A program made the translations under genes and the position numbers. From JAAZKV01 sp041659525 (GTDB taxonomy: Archaea; Iainarchaeota; Iainarchaeia; Iainarchaeales; JAAZKV01): DNA of 64,000 bases. The stretch is taken from assembly GCA_041659525.1 (NCBI GenBank), contig JBAZYC010000001.1, forward strand, positions 558,001 through 622,000. Reading direction: 5' to 3'. This document shows positions 51,175 to 60,262 of this stretch, in pieces. Within the stretch, counting starts at the first letter, position 1; every line of letters starts with the position of its first letter. The notes beneath the pieces were generated by a model. The model had not been told where the DNA came from and made no database searches. It saw nothing but the letters and a program-made list of their open reading frames with translations.

Positions 51175-51777
51175 TTAAATTAGTTTTGTTTGTTTTATAT
51201 TATTCTCTTTTTCAGTTAGTATTTTTTTCAAGTTCTTTAAATCTTCACGTCCTTTTCTTCGGTTTCTTAAGTAATAAGCTGGGTGGTAAATGAAAAACTT
51301 TTTTTTGCCATCATATTCCACAGTTCCCCCTACTTTCATTAGTTCTTTTCCAAATGCTCTTGCAGCGCTTTTTCCAAGTAGCACAATTACTTTTGGATCA
51401 ATTTCTCCGACCATTTTCATAGTGTAGGGTAAAAAATAATTTATTTCTTCAGGAGTAGGCGGTCTAATTTTTTGTTCTTTATCAAGTGGAATCATTGGCA
51501 CTACATTCATTATTGCGTATTCGTTTGTAGTTAGTCCAAGTTCCTTAACCCATTCTTCAAGGAGTTTGCCACTTCTTCCGACAAAAGGTTTTCCAATTTC
51601 GTTTTCAGTAAAGCCTGGGGCTTCTCCAATAAAAAGAATTTTTGAAAAATCATCTCCTCTTCCAAAAACAATGTTTCCTTTAGTAGCAACAACTGTGTTG
51701 TAAAGTGCGTGTTTTCTTGCATGTGCAAGTAGTTCTTCTCTAACAGTTGCTAGTTTTTTACTTTCGTTTAAATCCAT
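51175..51777 (-). CDS. udg: Family 4-like uracil-DNA glycosylase without iron-sulphur cysteines
   Basis: 200 residues. Removes uracil from deaminated DNA. Motif 1 is FIGEAPGFTENEIGKPFVGRSGKLLEEWV, motif 2 is YHPAYYLRNRRKG, and PPTPEEINYFLPY matches the middle block. In ordinary family 4 enzymes four cysteines hold a 4Fe-4S cluster, the first two in a CxxC before the core. Here the equivalent stretch is HARKHALYN, and the protein has no cysteine at all in the visible sequence. The fold must be stabilised otherwise. Monocistronic, divergent from the transglutaminase-like gene. Confidence 0.88.
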   Translation of the reverse strand: MDLNESKKLATVREELLAHARKHALYNTVVATKGNIVFGRGDDFSKILFIGEAPGFTENEIGKPFVGRSGKLLEEWVKELGLTTNEYAIMNVVPMIPLDKEQKIRPPTPEEINYFLPYTMKMVGEIDPKVIVLLGKSAARAFGKELMKVGGTVEYDGKKKFFIYHPAYYLRNRRKGREDLKNLKKILTEKENNIKQTKLI

Positions 51778-51829
51778 AGACTATTTTTGCCTCCTAACTA
51801 TTAAAAAAGGGTTTTGCCCTACTTTTTGC

Positions 51830-53059
51830 ATGAAGCAAAAGCATTTTTCTGTTACTAAATCAAATTCTACTAAATTAATTTCTTCTAAAACCACTCCCAG
51901 TAATTTAACTTTAAATAAATCAGCTCCTTTTTTGTTTGATAAAATAAATTCTTTTTTCTCAAGAAAAATTGTTACTGGTTTGCTTGCGTTTTTTGTATTG
52001 GGTTGTTTGTTTCTTTTGGTTTTAGTTTTTTTAATGAGTGAAGAGTACAATTCGCTTGAAAAAAAGCATCTTGATTTTGTTGCTCAAAGTGAGAAAGAAA
52101 TTTATTTACTAAATAATGAGGTTTCAAAACTAACTTTACAAAGTTTTGATTTAAATTCAAAATTAATTGAGTTACAATCAAAGTATTCCTCTCTTTCAAG
52201 TTCCAATGCGGCGCTAGATAAATCTTATTTAGAATTAAAACAAGAGGCTCAAGGAACAATTTCAAAAATAATGGATTATGAATCTAGCATAAAATCTTCA
52301 CTTGCTTGGTTTCAAACAAATTCAGTTTTTTCGAGTTTTCAAAAAAATGTTTTGCTTAACCTAAAATCAAGTTGTTTAGAAAAATCTTCTTCTTGTGAAA
52401 TAAATTTGGGTTGCTTTTTTTTAGTAAACAAAGAATTTGTTAAGTATTCTTACAAAACAGATATTACTACCTCTAATTCTGAAGATAAACTTCAATCTCT
52501 AGAAGATTTTATGAAAAACAAAGGTGGGGATTGTGAGGATTTTTCTTTATTCTTTAAAGCAGAATTTAATTCCTTGGTTCGCTCTTGTGCAAGTAAACCA
52601 GTAAAATTATTTGCTTGGGTAGAAAAGAAAGGGAGTAGGTTTTGGGCAAATTATTCAAACACTTGGTATATGGATGATGCGACAAAAAAGTATTTTGACG
52701 TGAATAATATTTTTCCAACTGTGGTTTGTGGTTCAATGCTTGATTTAATGTCAGGAAAAATTAATGGTCACTGCGTGATTGCTTTCTCTGAGAAAGAAAT
52801 CCTTTCCTCAAGTGATATTTCTTCTTTAGAAAGCGCTGAACTAATTGAACCTCAAAGTGGAAAATATTTGGGGTACGTTGGAAATGAATCGGGTATTTTT
52901 TTAATTACTAGTCCAAGCGCAACTAATTCTTACATTAATATTTTGATTACAAATAATGATTTGTTTTTGTATAGTAATGGTAAGTGGAACAGTTATGGTT
53001 CTTTTGGTAGTGAGCTCTTGTTAAGAAAAAGTGCGCTTGAGAATCTTTTAATAAATTAA
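51830..53059 (+). CDS. Membrane-anchored protein with coiled coil and transglutaminase-like domain
   Basis: 409 residues. A Lys/Ser/Thr-rich cytoplasmic N-terminus (about 1-45) is followed by one membrane helix (VTGLLAFFVLGCLFLLVLVFLM). A coiled coil (about 70-145) and an outside domain follow. The stretch LEDFMKNKGGDCEDFSLFFKAEF places a Cys after GGD, and NGHCVIAF supplies a His; these are the Cys and His positions of the transglutaminase-like peptidase fold. It could cut or cross-link cell-surface proteins. Its start is divergent from the glycosylase gene. The activity is inferred from motifs only. Confidence 0.7.
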   Translation: MKQKHFSVTKSNSTKLISSKTTPSNLTLNKSAPFLFDKINSFFSRKIVTGLLAFFVLGCLFLLVLVFLMSEEYNSLEKKHLDFVAQSEKEIYLLNNEVSKLTLQSFDLNSKLIELQSKYSSLSSSNAALDKSYLELKQEAQGTISKIMDYESSIKSSLAWFQTNSVFSSFQKNVLLNLKSSCLEKSSSCEINLGCFFLVNKEFVKYSYKTDITTSNSEDKLQSLEDFMKNKGGDCEDFSLFFKAEFNSLVRSCASKPVKLFAWVEKKGSRFWANYSNTWYMDDATKKYFDVNNIFPTVVCGSMLDLMSGKINGHCVIAFSEKEILSSSDISSLESAELIEPQSGKYLGYVGNESGIFLITSPSATNSYINILITNNDLFLYSNGKWNSYGSFGSELLLRKSALENLLIN

Positions 53060-53094
53060 ATTTCTTTTAAACTAATTTTTGTTCCTATTAATTT

Positions 53095-53430
53095 CTACGC
53101 GAGTAATCCAAAGAATTTGAGAAGTAGCATTGCTCCAATTCCTGCGGGGCCAAACATTATTGAAATTACAAAGCTTGGAATTAAGGGTAATTCTACGTGG
53201 AAGAAAAATATGCTCGCCCCCCAAATTAGTCCTCCTAAAATACTATTAATCATTATTTTTTTTAAAAAGAATAGTAAAAATATTGTAACTACTATTAGGA
53301 TTACTGCTGCTACAAGTACAGTTGGGTTGCTTACAAAATTTATTGCTTGGGTGGTTACGCTTTCGGTTGGAACTTGGAAATTAATTCCGCTAGCAAAATC
53401 GTTAAAACCTTCAAGTAGTATTGGATTCAT
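53095..53430 (-). CDS. BofA-like membrane protein
   Basis: 111 residues with three membrane segments. The C-terminal part KKIMINSILGGLIWGASIFFFHVELPLIPSFVISIMFGPAGIGAMLLLKFF follows the BofA (pro-sigma-K processing inhibitor) pattern. It has an N-S-x-x-G motif in a helix and then a G-x-x-G in the last helix. In Bacillus, BofA inhibits a site-2 protease. Since this window also encodes a site-2-type protease, a functional link is possible but unproven. It is convergent with the transglutaminase-like gene. Confidence 0.75.
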   Translation of the reverse strand: MNPILLEGFNDFASGINFQVPTESVTTQAINFVSNPTVLVAAVILIVVTIFLLFFLKKIMINSILGGLIWGASIFFFHVELPLIPSFVISIMFGPAGIGAMLLLKFFGLLA

Positions 53431-53459
53431 AATTATACTTGTTTTTCATTCTTTAAAAA

Positions 53460-53526
53460 ACTGCTTGTAGTTTTTTTTTATTAAAAAACAACTGCTTGTG
53501 GTTTTTTTTTATTAAAAAAACTGCTT
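53460..53526 (+). repeat. Short tandem repeat of about 30 bases with T runs
   Basis: CTGCTTGT[AG]G followed by a run of T, ATTAAAAAA and then CTGCTT again. Copies begin at 53461, 53492 and, truncated, 53521. The unit is AT-rich with T runs and may act as a terminator for the transcripts ending here or as a spacer. It is too short and irregular to be a CRISPR array. Confidence 0.6.
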
Positions 53527-53602
53527 TTTTAGCCCGCTTTTATCAAAAAACCCTTTTTTGTTAATTTTCGTCCACTAATTACTTTTTTAAAGACAAAAGT
53601 AC

Positions 53603-54265
53603 GTGCTTATTTATTATTTGGTGGAAGTTGTGCCTGGATTTAGCGATGAACAAAAAAAGATAGCTTTACTGCTTTTATCTGAAACAAAGACTGAAGAGGA
53701 TTTACACAAGCAACTAAATATTCCTTATGACAAACTTAGTGTTGAATTAAAAGAAATGCTTAAACTTGGTTTAGTTCTAAAAGAGGGTTATCCTACTAGG
53801 TACCGTTTGCGTCAAGATATTATTAATGAACTTCAAAAAAGAAAAAAGATTGCAGAAGATGATTCTTTCAAAATCAAAATTAGATCAATTATTGAATTAA
53901 GAGCGGTTGAAGAAAATTTATTAAAAAAACATTTAGCTAAACTCTCTGACACTATTCAAAAAGAAACTGCTTTTACTATTTATGGATTAAATCAAGCAGA
54001 GATAGTAGAGGAAGATGAAATGTATTCTTCTTTCTTAGAAGTTACTCTTACTGTAAAAGATTTTTCTTCTTTAATTAAATTCTTGTTTGCTTATGGTCCA
54101 ACTACCGTAGAAGTAATGAAACCTGAAAAAATTGAGTTCTCTCAATTTGAGTTCCAAGAAGGATTAGTAGAACTCTCAGAGATATTCCAAAAATACGCTG
54201 ATTACTTCCAAAAGAAACTAACAAAAGCTGAAATAGATAGATTTCATAAAGAAATTTATGAATAA
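53603..54265 (+). CDS. Winged-helix domain protein of unknown function
   Basis: 220 residues from GTG 53603; later starts (GTG/TTG around 53620) are possible and would remove MLIYYL. The N-terminal 75 residues look like a winged helix (DEQKKIALLLLSETKTEEDLHKQLNIPYDKLSVELKEMLKLGLVLKEGYPTRYRL). The second half has strands and helices with a terminal coiled coil. It stands alone, just upstream of the long S-layer leader, so a role in regulating the S-layer gene is conceivable but only positional. Confidence 0.65.
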   Translation: MLIYYLVEVVPGFSDEQKKIALLLLSETKTEEDLHKQLNIPYDKLSVELKEMLKLGLVLKEGYPTRYRLRQDIINELQKRKKIAEDDSFKIKIRSIIELRAVEENLLKKHLAKLSDTIQKETAFTIYGLNQAEIVEEDEMYSSFLEVTLTVKDFSSLIKFLFAYGPTTVEVMKPEKIEFSQFEFQEGLVELSEIFQKYADYFQKKLTKAEIDRFHKEIYE

Positions 54266-54709
54266 AAGAGCTAAATTTAGCCTACTATCTTAAGTCACAA
54301 AGGGTTGTTTTAGTACAATTATGATAATGTTTTTTTCTCTTCCCGACAACTAACGTACTAAAAAAATAATTTATTTATTTTTGGTGAAAAATGCATTTTG
54401 CTTAGGGGAAAAAGGTTTTTTGATTGATTTTTTTGAAGGATTTTTTGGGTGTTTTTAATTAGTACAAAACTAGTGTTTATGGCAATTGACGTAACCGTTT
54501 TCTATTATGAGCGTAATTTCTCCCTTGGGGGCCGGTTTTGACGTAGTCTTCTTCGTTTCCTAATGAGTAACGTTTTTAAAGCCAAAGAACCACTTAGTGT
54601 TACATGCCTTTAGGCCTAGAAAATGGTCTTTTTCAAATTACTTTATTTTGAAGAAGCTAATTTTTCGAAGGTTTTTGAGGATTAATTTTAGTTTTGAGGT
54701 GAATAAACG
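54266..54709 (+). promoter_or_regulatory. Long spacer and leader of the S-layer gene
   Basis: 444 bases without a gene. It holds two direct copies of TTGACGTA (54486-54493 and 54538-54545, 52 apart) and CGACAACTAACGTA (54344-54357), which contains TACGTTAGTTGTCG on the other strand and echoes the motif at 14102. A TATA-like GTTTTTAAA lies at 54572-54580. The start site would be near 54605, giving a leader of about 105 bases. GAGGTGA at 54696-54702 is a strong ribosome binding site seven bases before the ATG. The leader has a short palindrome (TTTAGGCCTAGA). A long, structured leader fits a very highly expressed gene. Confidence 0.55.
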
Positions 54710-57232
54710 ATGAAAGGACTAAACGTAAAAAGAATAGTTGCCCTAGGATTAGGAGCAGCTTTAGTTGGTTCAGCTTTAGCTCCAGCTGTTATGGCTGCTG
54801 CTTATAGCAACATGGATCAATTAAAAAAGGAAAACATTGTTGACGCAACAGGAACACCTGTAGTTGACATTATAGTAGGATCAATGGGTCAAGCACCAGA
54901 CGTAGTTTGGGCTGGAAACATAGCTGCAAAAGTAGCTCAATTAGCTACTGTTGATGTTGCAGGATCAGGAACAAAGACAGTTGATATAACTGTTGGCGGA
55001 ACATCAACAACTTCAGGAGCTGGAGACACAGTTGAAAGCGCAGTTGATTATTCTGCACAAGAAGCAGCATTTAACGGAATCCAAGTAACAGATTCAAAAA
55101 TGCCTTCATTAGTAAATGAAACATCAGCTAAATTAACTTGGGCTGGTACTGAATACACTACAACAGTTAGAGAAGTTTTGAAAGCATCATCAGATGTTGA
55201 CTTCCAAGGAAGTACAAGTTCTACTGCATATGCAGCAGGAGAATTATATGCATCTATTAATGCTGGAGACTTAAACTACTCTATTGAATTAGGTAGTCCA
55301 GGAATCCCATTGTCAGCAAACGCTTACAAGAACTTAGATGGTAACGCTGATTATGACGTTAAGATACCTTTCTTAGGAAAGACATACGTTCTTGACGAAA
55401 CAACAGCAGATAGTTTGATAATGTACGCAGACACAACACCAACTGACATGAAGGTTGGAGACAAAATGACTGTAACTCCAAACACATCATACGTTGGAAA
55501 GAAAATGGAAGTTCAATTAGTTGACTTAATCCAAGTTGGATCAGGTAACACAACATACGAACCAAAGTGGGCACTATTAATTGATGGTGTTGCAACTAAG
55601 TATGTTCAACAAGGAGCAACTTCAACTTACGATTTGAGAACTCAATTCGGTAAAAGTTACTTCACAGACAGTATATATGTAACAGCTGCTGGATTAAACT
55701 TAGCTGCTAATACATACACTGCAACAGTAAGAACTGGTGCACAAAGAATTGAATTGAAAGATGGTAAAGGATATCCTTTTACTGACGATTCAACTGTGGA
55801 CAATTACGCTGCATGGAAAGTTGACTTAGTTGGAAACCCTGTAACAAAGATTGTTTTACAAAATCAATGGGCATATTCAAAAACTTCAGGAACAGAATCT
55901 GACAACTCAAACACAAAGTTTGTTTTGAAAGCTGGTGAAGAAGTTAAATTGCCAAATGATTTCGCAGCATTCAAATTCACTGGACTTCAAGTTAAACCAA
56001 CTACTGAAGTACAAATTGGTGAAGTAAGTGGTATCGAAAGCGGAGGAGTAAAGTATATTGACGCAAGAGGAAATACAATTAGTGTTCCTTTCTATAAGCA
56101 ATTTACTTTAGACTTCAACGTTCCTACTGAAATAACTATCAGCGGTAAAGACTATACTTTCTGGATAGATTCTAACCCTGCATATGATATGAACGTAGCA
56201 TATATTGAAGGAAAGCACAGCGATGCTGTTGTTCATGACACATGGACAGACATCGATGTTAACAAAAACAAAGTACTAGCTGGAGCAACTGTTTCACTAG
56301 ACCTTGGTGCAGAAAATACTGTTGGAACAACTGTTAATACAGACTACATATTCGTAGCTGATAACAACTCTGGCAATATTACAGCAGGACTTGTATTGAA
56401 GGGAGCACAAACATTCTACCTACAAAACAAGGCTGATAGTACTGCAAGACCAAAATTAGTATTCGACGAAACTGCAGTTAAAGGTGCATATTATGTTCCT
56501 AACACTGAAGACTTCTTGAATACAATCTTGAACAATTCAATAGGAGCATATGATAGTGCTAAGCACTTCTCTGCAGAATTCACATACACAGACAACGCTA
56601 ACGATGTAGCTAATCTGTATATTGAAACTGGAGACACAGCTAAAGCTTGGGAATATAAAGCAATTAAGAGTTCAGACAACAACTTAGTTGGACCAACTTT
56701 AGATGCTAATACAGCAGACTGGTCAATCGGTACTGATGTTGACAATATGTTGTCAGCAGCAATGACTGAAGACGGTACTCTAATTGAATCTGACGGATCA
56801 GTATTCACATTAGTTGTTCCTGACGAAAACAGAAACGCTGAAGCATACTTAGGCGGAACAGCAACTTCAACTACAACAACAGGCGGTACAACATACACTG
56901 GAGTTGCAGCTGGAGAAACAAAAGGTAACGTAACTGTTACTAATATCACTGGAGCAACTGCTGGTAAAGCAATCGTTCCTGTTGGTAATATCGTGAAGTT
57001 AGACACAGACATGGCTAACGGTAAGTCTATCATAGTTGGTGGATTCATGGTAAACAAAGCAGCTTCAAACTTGGTAATCAAGGATGGACAAACTTTGGAC
57101 ACTATGTTAACTGCTAGTGGAGACTACGTTGCTGCTGTTTTAGCTGACGGTAAAATAGTTGTTGCTGGATGGACTGCTAGCGACACAGCTGATGCTGCAA
57201 AAGCATTGATAGCTGCTTTAGACAAGTTCTAA
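54710..57232 (+). CDS. S-layer protein
   Basis: 840 residues. Signal peptide (MKGLNVKRIVALGLGAALVG, cleaved after AVMAA or so). The archaeal S-layer N-terminal domain follows, with PVVDIIVGSMGQAPDVVWAGNIAAKVAQLA, then a long Thr/Asp/Gly-rich beta region. The C-terminal S-layer domain is present (KLDTDMANGKSIIVGGFMVNKAASNLV and VAAVLADGKIVVAGWTASDTADAAKALIAALDKF). The pairing of these two domains matches methanogen-type S-layer proteins. Codon use is biased compared with neighbours (more AAC, GAC, ACA, GGA), as for a highly expressed gene. Several N-x-S/T sequons are present. The mature protein is the likely cell-surface lattice. Confidence 0.93.
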   Translation: MKGLNVKRIVALGLGAALVGSALAPAVMAAAYSNMDQLKKENIVDATGTPVVDIIVGSMGQAPDVVWAGNIAAKVAQLATVDVAGSGTKTVDITVGGTSTTSGAGDTVESAVDYSAQEAAFNGIQVTDSKMPSLVNETSAKLTWAGTEYTTTVREVLKASSDVDFQGSTSSTAYAAGELYASINAGDLNYSIELGSPGIPLSANAYKNLDGNADYDVKIPFLGKTYVLDETTADSLIMYADTTPTDMKVGDKMTVTPNTSYVGKKMEVQLVDLIQVGSGNTTYEPKWALLIDGVATKYVQQGATSTYDLRTQFGKSYFTDSIYVTAAGLNLAANTYTATVRTGAQRIELKDGKGYPFTDDSTVDNYAAWKVDLVGNPVTKIVLQNQWAYSKTSGTESDNSNTKFVLKAGEEVKLPNDFAAFKFTGLQVKPTTEVQIGEVSGIESGGVKYIDARGNTISVPFYKQFTLDFNVPTEITISGKDYTFWIDSNPAYDMNVAYIEGKHSDAVVHDTWTDIDVNKNKVLAGATVSLDLGAENTVGTTVNTDYIFVADNNSGNITAGLVLKGAQTFYLQNKADSTARPKLVFDETAVKGAYYVPNTEDFLNTILNNSIGAYDSAKHFSAEFTYTDNANDVANLYIETGDTAKAWEYKAIKSSDNNLVGPTLDANTADWSIGTDVDNMLSAAMTEDGTLIESDGSVFTLVVPDENRNAEAYLGGTATSTTTTGGTTYTGVAAGETKGNVTVTNITGATAGKAIVPVGNIVKLDTDMANGKSIIVGGFMVNKAASNLVIKDGQTLDTMLTASGDYVAAVLADGKIVVAGWTASDTADAAKALIAALDKF

Positions 57233-57250
57233 ATATAGCCATTTTGAACT

Positions 57251-57298
57251 GAAAAGTTGGGGAGTAAAATCCCCTTCTTTTCTTTTTCTATTTTTTTA
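57251..57298 (+). terminator. Strong hairpin terminator of the S-layer gene
   Basis: GAAAAG, GGGGA, a GTAAAA loop, TCCCC and CTTTTC form a stacked hairpin (57251-57282) with symmetric TT spacers, followed by CTTTTTCTATTTTTTT. It lies 19 bases after the stop codon, as expected for an abundant transcript. Confidence 0.75.
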
Positions 57299-57440
57299 AA
57301 AAGATTTTTTTCAAGCCTTGGGTTAAGAATATTTTTTTTGAATTTTTGTTTAACAAAGTTTGTTTAATAAAATAAACGAACACATTTTTTCACCTTCGCT
57401 TTTAGAGATGTTTTTATTACTTTTGTCTAAGATTTATTTT

Positions 57441-58181
57441 ATGGTTGAAAAAAAGAGTGCTAGTAGAATACTTGCTAAGAAAGAGATTATTCCACAAGAG
57501 AGTGTTGAAATAATTCATCCTAAATCTTCTCTTTCTTCAAAAGAAGCTCATCGAGTTAGTAAGAGTAAATATTCTCCTTTGTTAGCTTTAGCAAAGAACA
57601 AGTTGTTTTTAGGTTTAGGGGTGCTTGTTTTTCTGATTTTATTATGGTTTTTTGTTATTTTCTTACCTAATTCTTATCGTTTTTCTTTCCAAGTGGATGC
57701 TTTGCAGTATCAATCTAATGACTATACTCCTAGTGAGTTCTTTAAACTCGTAAGGGATAACAATTCTTTTGTGGTTTCAGTTGAACTAATTGATGGTAAT
57801 GCTGATCCTTGGGTAGTTAATTCAATGAACTTGTGGTTAGTTGGGCTTAATGCTAACAAGAAACACACAATTTCTTTAATCAAAACAGTGGATTCTTTTG
57901 GAAACATTTCTTCTTGCATTACTAATGATGCTAATGTTCTTTCAAGTAGAGATCTAACTAGTGAAGAATGTATTGCAATTCTAAATGATTCTTCAAATAT
58001 TAGAATTAACTTGCACAAGAGTATTGAAAACAAAGTAGTTCTTTATCCTAAGAGAGCAGAAATCTTTGCTCAAAAAGGAGAGGCTTTTGCAATTGTAAGT
58101 TATTCAATGATAAAAAATATTTTTACAGATTTTGATAGAACTCTTGCAATAATTAATGAGAGAATTAATTCAGTGAACTAA
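57441..58181 (+). CDS. Membrane-anchored surface protein of unknown function
   Basis: 246 residues from ATG 57441 (MVEKKSASRILAKKEIIPQE). The frame is open to 57360 but without a ribosome binding site. A basic cytoplasmic stretch of about 50 residues precedes one membrane helix (LFLGLGVLVFLILLWFFVIFL), and an outside domain of about 170 residues follows, with two cysteines near SSCITND and SEECIAIL. It lies between the S-layer gene and the glycosyltransferase operon. No family is recognised. Confidence 0.65.
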   Translation: MVEKKSASRILAKKEIIPQESVEIIHPKSSLSSKEAHRVSKSKYSPLLALAKNKLFLGLGVLVFLILLWFFVIFLPNSYRFSFQVDALQYQSNDYTPSEFFKLVRDNNSFVVSVELIDGNADPWVVNSMNLWLVGLNANKKHTISLIKTVDSFGNISSCITNDANVLSSRDLTSEECIAILNDSSNIRINLHKSIENKVVLYPKRAEIFAQKGEAFAIVSYSMIKNIFTDFDRTLAIINERINSVN

Positions 58182-58300
58182 CAAAGTGTGAATTAACAAA
58201 GTGTTAGTGGATTAATAAAATAATTTATTCAAAAAAAGGTTTATTTTTCTCTCCAAATACGCTTTTATTATGGTTTTTTCTATTTTGTTAAGTGTTTTTG

Positions 58301-59626
58301 ATGAGTAGTTCTTTGAAATTAGGTAAAAAAGATAGAGGGTTTTTGCTAATCGTGTTAGCAATTTTTGTGTGCATAATTTTAGGGGCTTCTTTTTTAATTC
58401 CTGACCTTTACTTAGTAGTAGCTTTTAACACAATTTTTATTTTTAGTTTGTTTTTTTATTTAATGCTTTTTTTAAACAAGCACGATCTTGGTAAAGCAAG
58501 GGCTCCTAAAGTTTTTCCTTCAATTACAGTAATAATTCCTTGTTTTAATTCAAAAAACACAATAGTTGGGTGCATTGATTCAATAAAAAAAATAAAGTAC
58601 AAAAACAAAGTTAATATCCTGGTTGTAGATGATTGCAGTACTGATGGCTCAAGAGAATTACTACAAAAAATGAATGGAATTGAATTAATTGCTTTAAAAG
58701 AAAACTCTGGACGCTCTTTTGCAGTTAACACTGCGCTTGCAAAAGTTAAAACTGAATTTGTTATTTGCATTGATTCTGATTCTTATCCTGAAGAAGATGT
58801 TTTAATGAAAACAATGGGTTATTTTGATGATGAGAAAGTTGCTTCAGTTTCGTGTTTAGTTCTTCCTGATAAGAAAGATAATTTGTTAAGAAAGATTCAA
58901 GCACTCGAGTATGCTATTTCTTTTGGACTTGCAAATACTCTTCTAGCTTCAATTAATTCTTCTTATGTTGTGCCAGGGCCTTTCACTATTTTTAGAAAAA
59001 AAGTTTTTGACATAGTTGGCTATTATGAGGAAGGAAATTTAGCAGAAGATATGGATTTTGGATTAAGAATGAAGAATCACTCAATGAAACTCATGAATTG
59101 TCATGATGCGGTTGTTTATACTGATGTTCCTGCAAGTATTAAGGGGCTTTTTGTTCAACGAAACAGATGGTATAGAGGAGGAGCATTTAATTTTGTGAAA
59201 CACAAGCAACTTCTTTTTAACAAAAAGAATCCTGACTTTGGTTTTTTTGTAATGCCTTTTTTGTTTGCTTCCCAAGTACTAATAGTTGCAGTTATTCTAA
59301 GATTATTATTGTTTTTTGGAAAAGATTTTTATGTGGGTGCTTCAATATTTATAGATTATATTTTACTAGGCGGGTTTATTTCCATTAATCTTCCACCAAC
59401 CATTTTCTCTCCTGCAATTCTTTTTTTCCTCGCAACTTACACTTTGATTACAATTTACTTTTTAGTGTGCTTTATTGAGGTAAATTACAAGTTAACCCTA
59501 AAAGATTTTTTTCCGCTCCTCATGCTTATTTTTATATACCCTTATTTCATTACTTTTACTTATTCACAGAGTTATTTTAAAGAAATTATTGGAGTTGAAG
59601 AAAAATGGCGAAGAGTGTCTACTTAG
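58301..59626 (+). CDS. Family 2 glycosyltransferase, membrane-bound
   Basis: 441 residues from ATG 58301 (GTG 58292 is the ribosome-binding element). Two N-terminal helices precede a GT2 domain with FPSITVIIPCFNSKNTIVGCI, VDDCSTDGSRELL, the DxD-type IDSDSYPEEDV, AEDMDFGLRMKN and QRNRWYRGG (the Q-x-x-R-W motif of processive or large GT2 enzymes). Three C-terminal helices end the protein. It probably makes or exports a cell-surface glycan. Its end overlaps the next gene by 22 bases, so the two are coupled. Confidence 0.9.
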   Translation: MSSSLKLGKKDRGFLLIVLAIFVCIILGASFLIPDLYLVVAFNTIFIFSLFFYLMLFLNKHDLGKARAPKVFPSITVIIPCFNSKNTIVGCIDSIKKIKYKNKVNILVVDDCSTDGSRELLQKMNGIELIALKENSGRSFAVNTALAKVKTEFVICIDSDSYPEEDVLMKTMGYFDDEKVASVSCLVLPDKKDNLLRKIQALEYAISFGLANTLLASINSSYVVPGPFTIFRKKVFDIVGYYEEGNLAEDMDFGLRMKNHSMKLMNCHDAVVYTDVPASIKGLFVQRNRWYRGGAFNFVKHKQLLFNKKNPDFGFFVMPFLFASQVLIVAVILRLLLFFGKDFYVGASIFIDYILLGGFISINLPPTIFSPAILFFLATYTLITIYFLVCFIEVNYKLTLKDFFPLLMLIFIYPYFITFTYSQSYFKEIIGVEEKWRRVST

Positions 59627-60249
59627 CGGCTGCAATTGCTACTGTTGCAATTATTCTAATAATTCTTTTTTCAATTCAAATTACTGAGGATTCAAGGATC
59701 TCTCAGATTAATGAAGAAATAAAACAAATTTCTCTTGAATCAGAACTCCAATCGGCTTACGAAGATTTTGATACTAACAACAAAGCAGTGTATTGTACGG
59801 TTCTTGAACAGAACATAAAGAGTACTTCTGTTCGTTTAATGGGCCTTGAAAAGACTTTGCAGAATTTTAAGAATAATTCTTTTAATTCTGATGAGTTTTT
59901 TTACGCAAAAAGAAGTTACTTGATTACAAGCATGGTTCTTTTTAGAAACTTTGATAAAGCAAAAGCTTCTTGTGATTTGAATACTAAAACAGTTTTGTTT
60001 TTTTATGCAGAAGACAAATCTTGTGAAGTAGAATGCGGAATAATTGGTAACCAGTTAAATGATCTTTCAAAGACTTGTTCTTCTTTCAAAGATTTTCATT
60101 TCCCTTTTGCTTGGCCAAAATATGATTTTACTAAAATTCTTGAAGTAAAATATGATGTTAACAAACCCGGTACACTAGTAATAGATGGGGAAGTAATTGA
60201 CAAGGTTCTTCCAATGGATGAACTTTCAAAAAAACTTGGTTGTTCTTAA
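59605..60249 (+). CDS. Membrane-anchored thioredoxin-fold-like protein
   Basis: 214 residues. An N-terminal helix (SVYLAAAIATVAIILIILFSI) is followed by a helical region of about 90 residues and then a thioredoxin-like ending. TVLFFYAEDKSCEVECGII gives a strand with a Cys-x3-Cys in place of the usual CxxC, and GTLVIDGEVIDKVLPMDELSKKLGC resembles the final strands with the cis-Pro region. The loop spacing is unusual, so redox activity is uncertain. It overlaps the GT2 gene and is 13 bases before the GT-C gene, so it belongs to the glycosylation operon. Confidence 0.65.
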   Translation: MAKSVYLAAAIATVAIILIILFSIQITEDSRISQINEEIKQISLESELQSAYEDFDTNNKAVYCTVLEQNIKSTSVRLMGLEKTLQNFKNNSFNSDEFFYAKRSYLITSMVLFRNFDKAKASCDLNTKTVLFFYAEDKSCEVECGIIGNQLNDLSKTCSSFKDFHFPFAWPKYDFTKILEVKYDVNKPGTLVIDGEVIDKVLPMDELSKKLGCS

Positions 60250-60262
60250 AAAATGATAAATT

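Noticed and set aside
53460..53526. CRISPR array
   Set aside because: Only two and a third copies, AT-rich, with no distinct spacers and no cas genes nearby.
56491..57102. 203-codon open frame antisense to the S-layer gene
   Set aside because: It mirrors the repetitive, Thr/Val-rich coding strand and has no start signal; the S-layer domains on the + strand are unambiguous.
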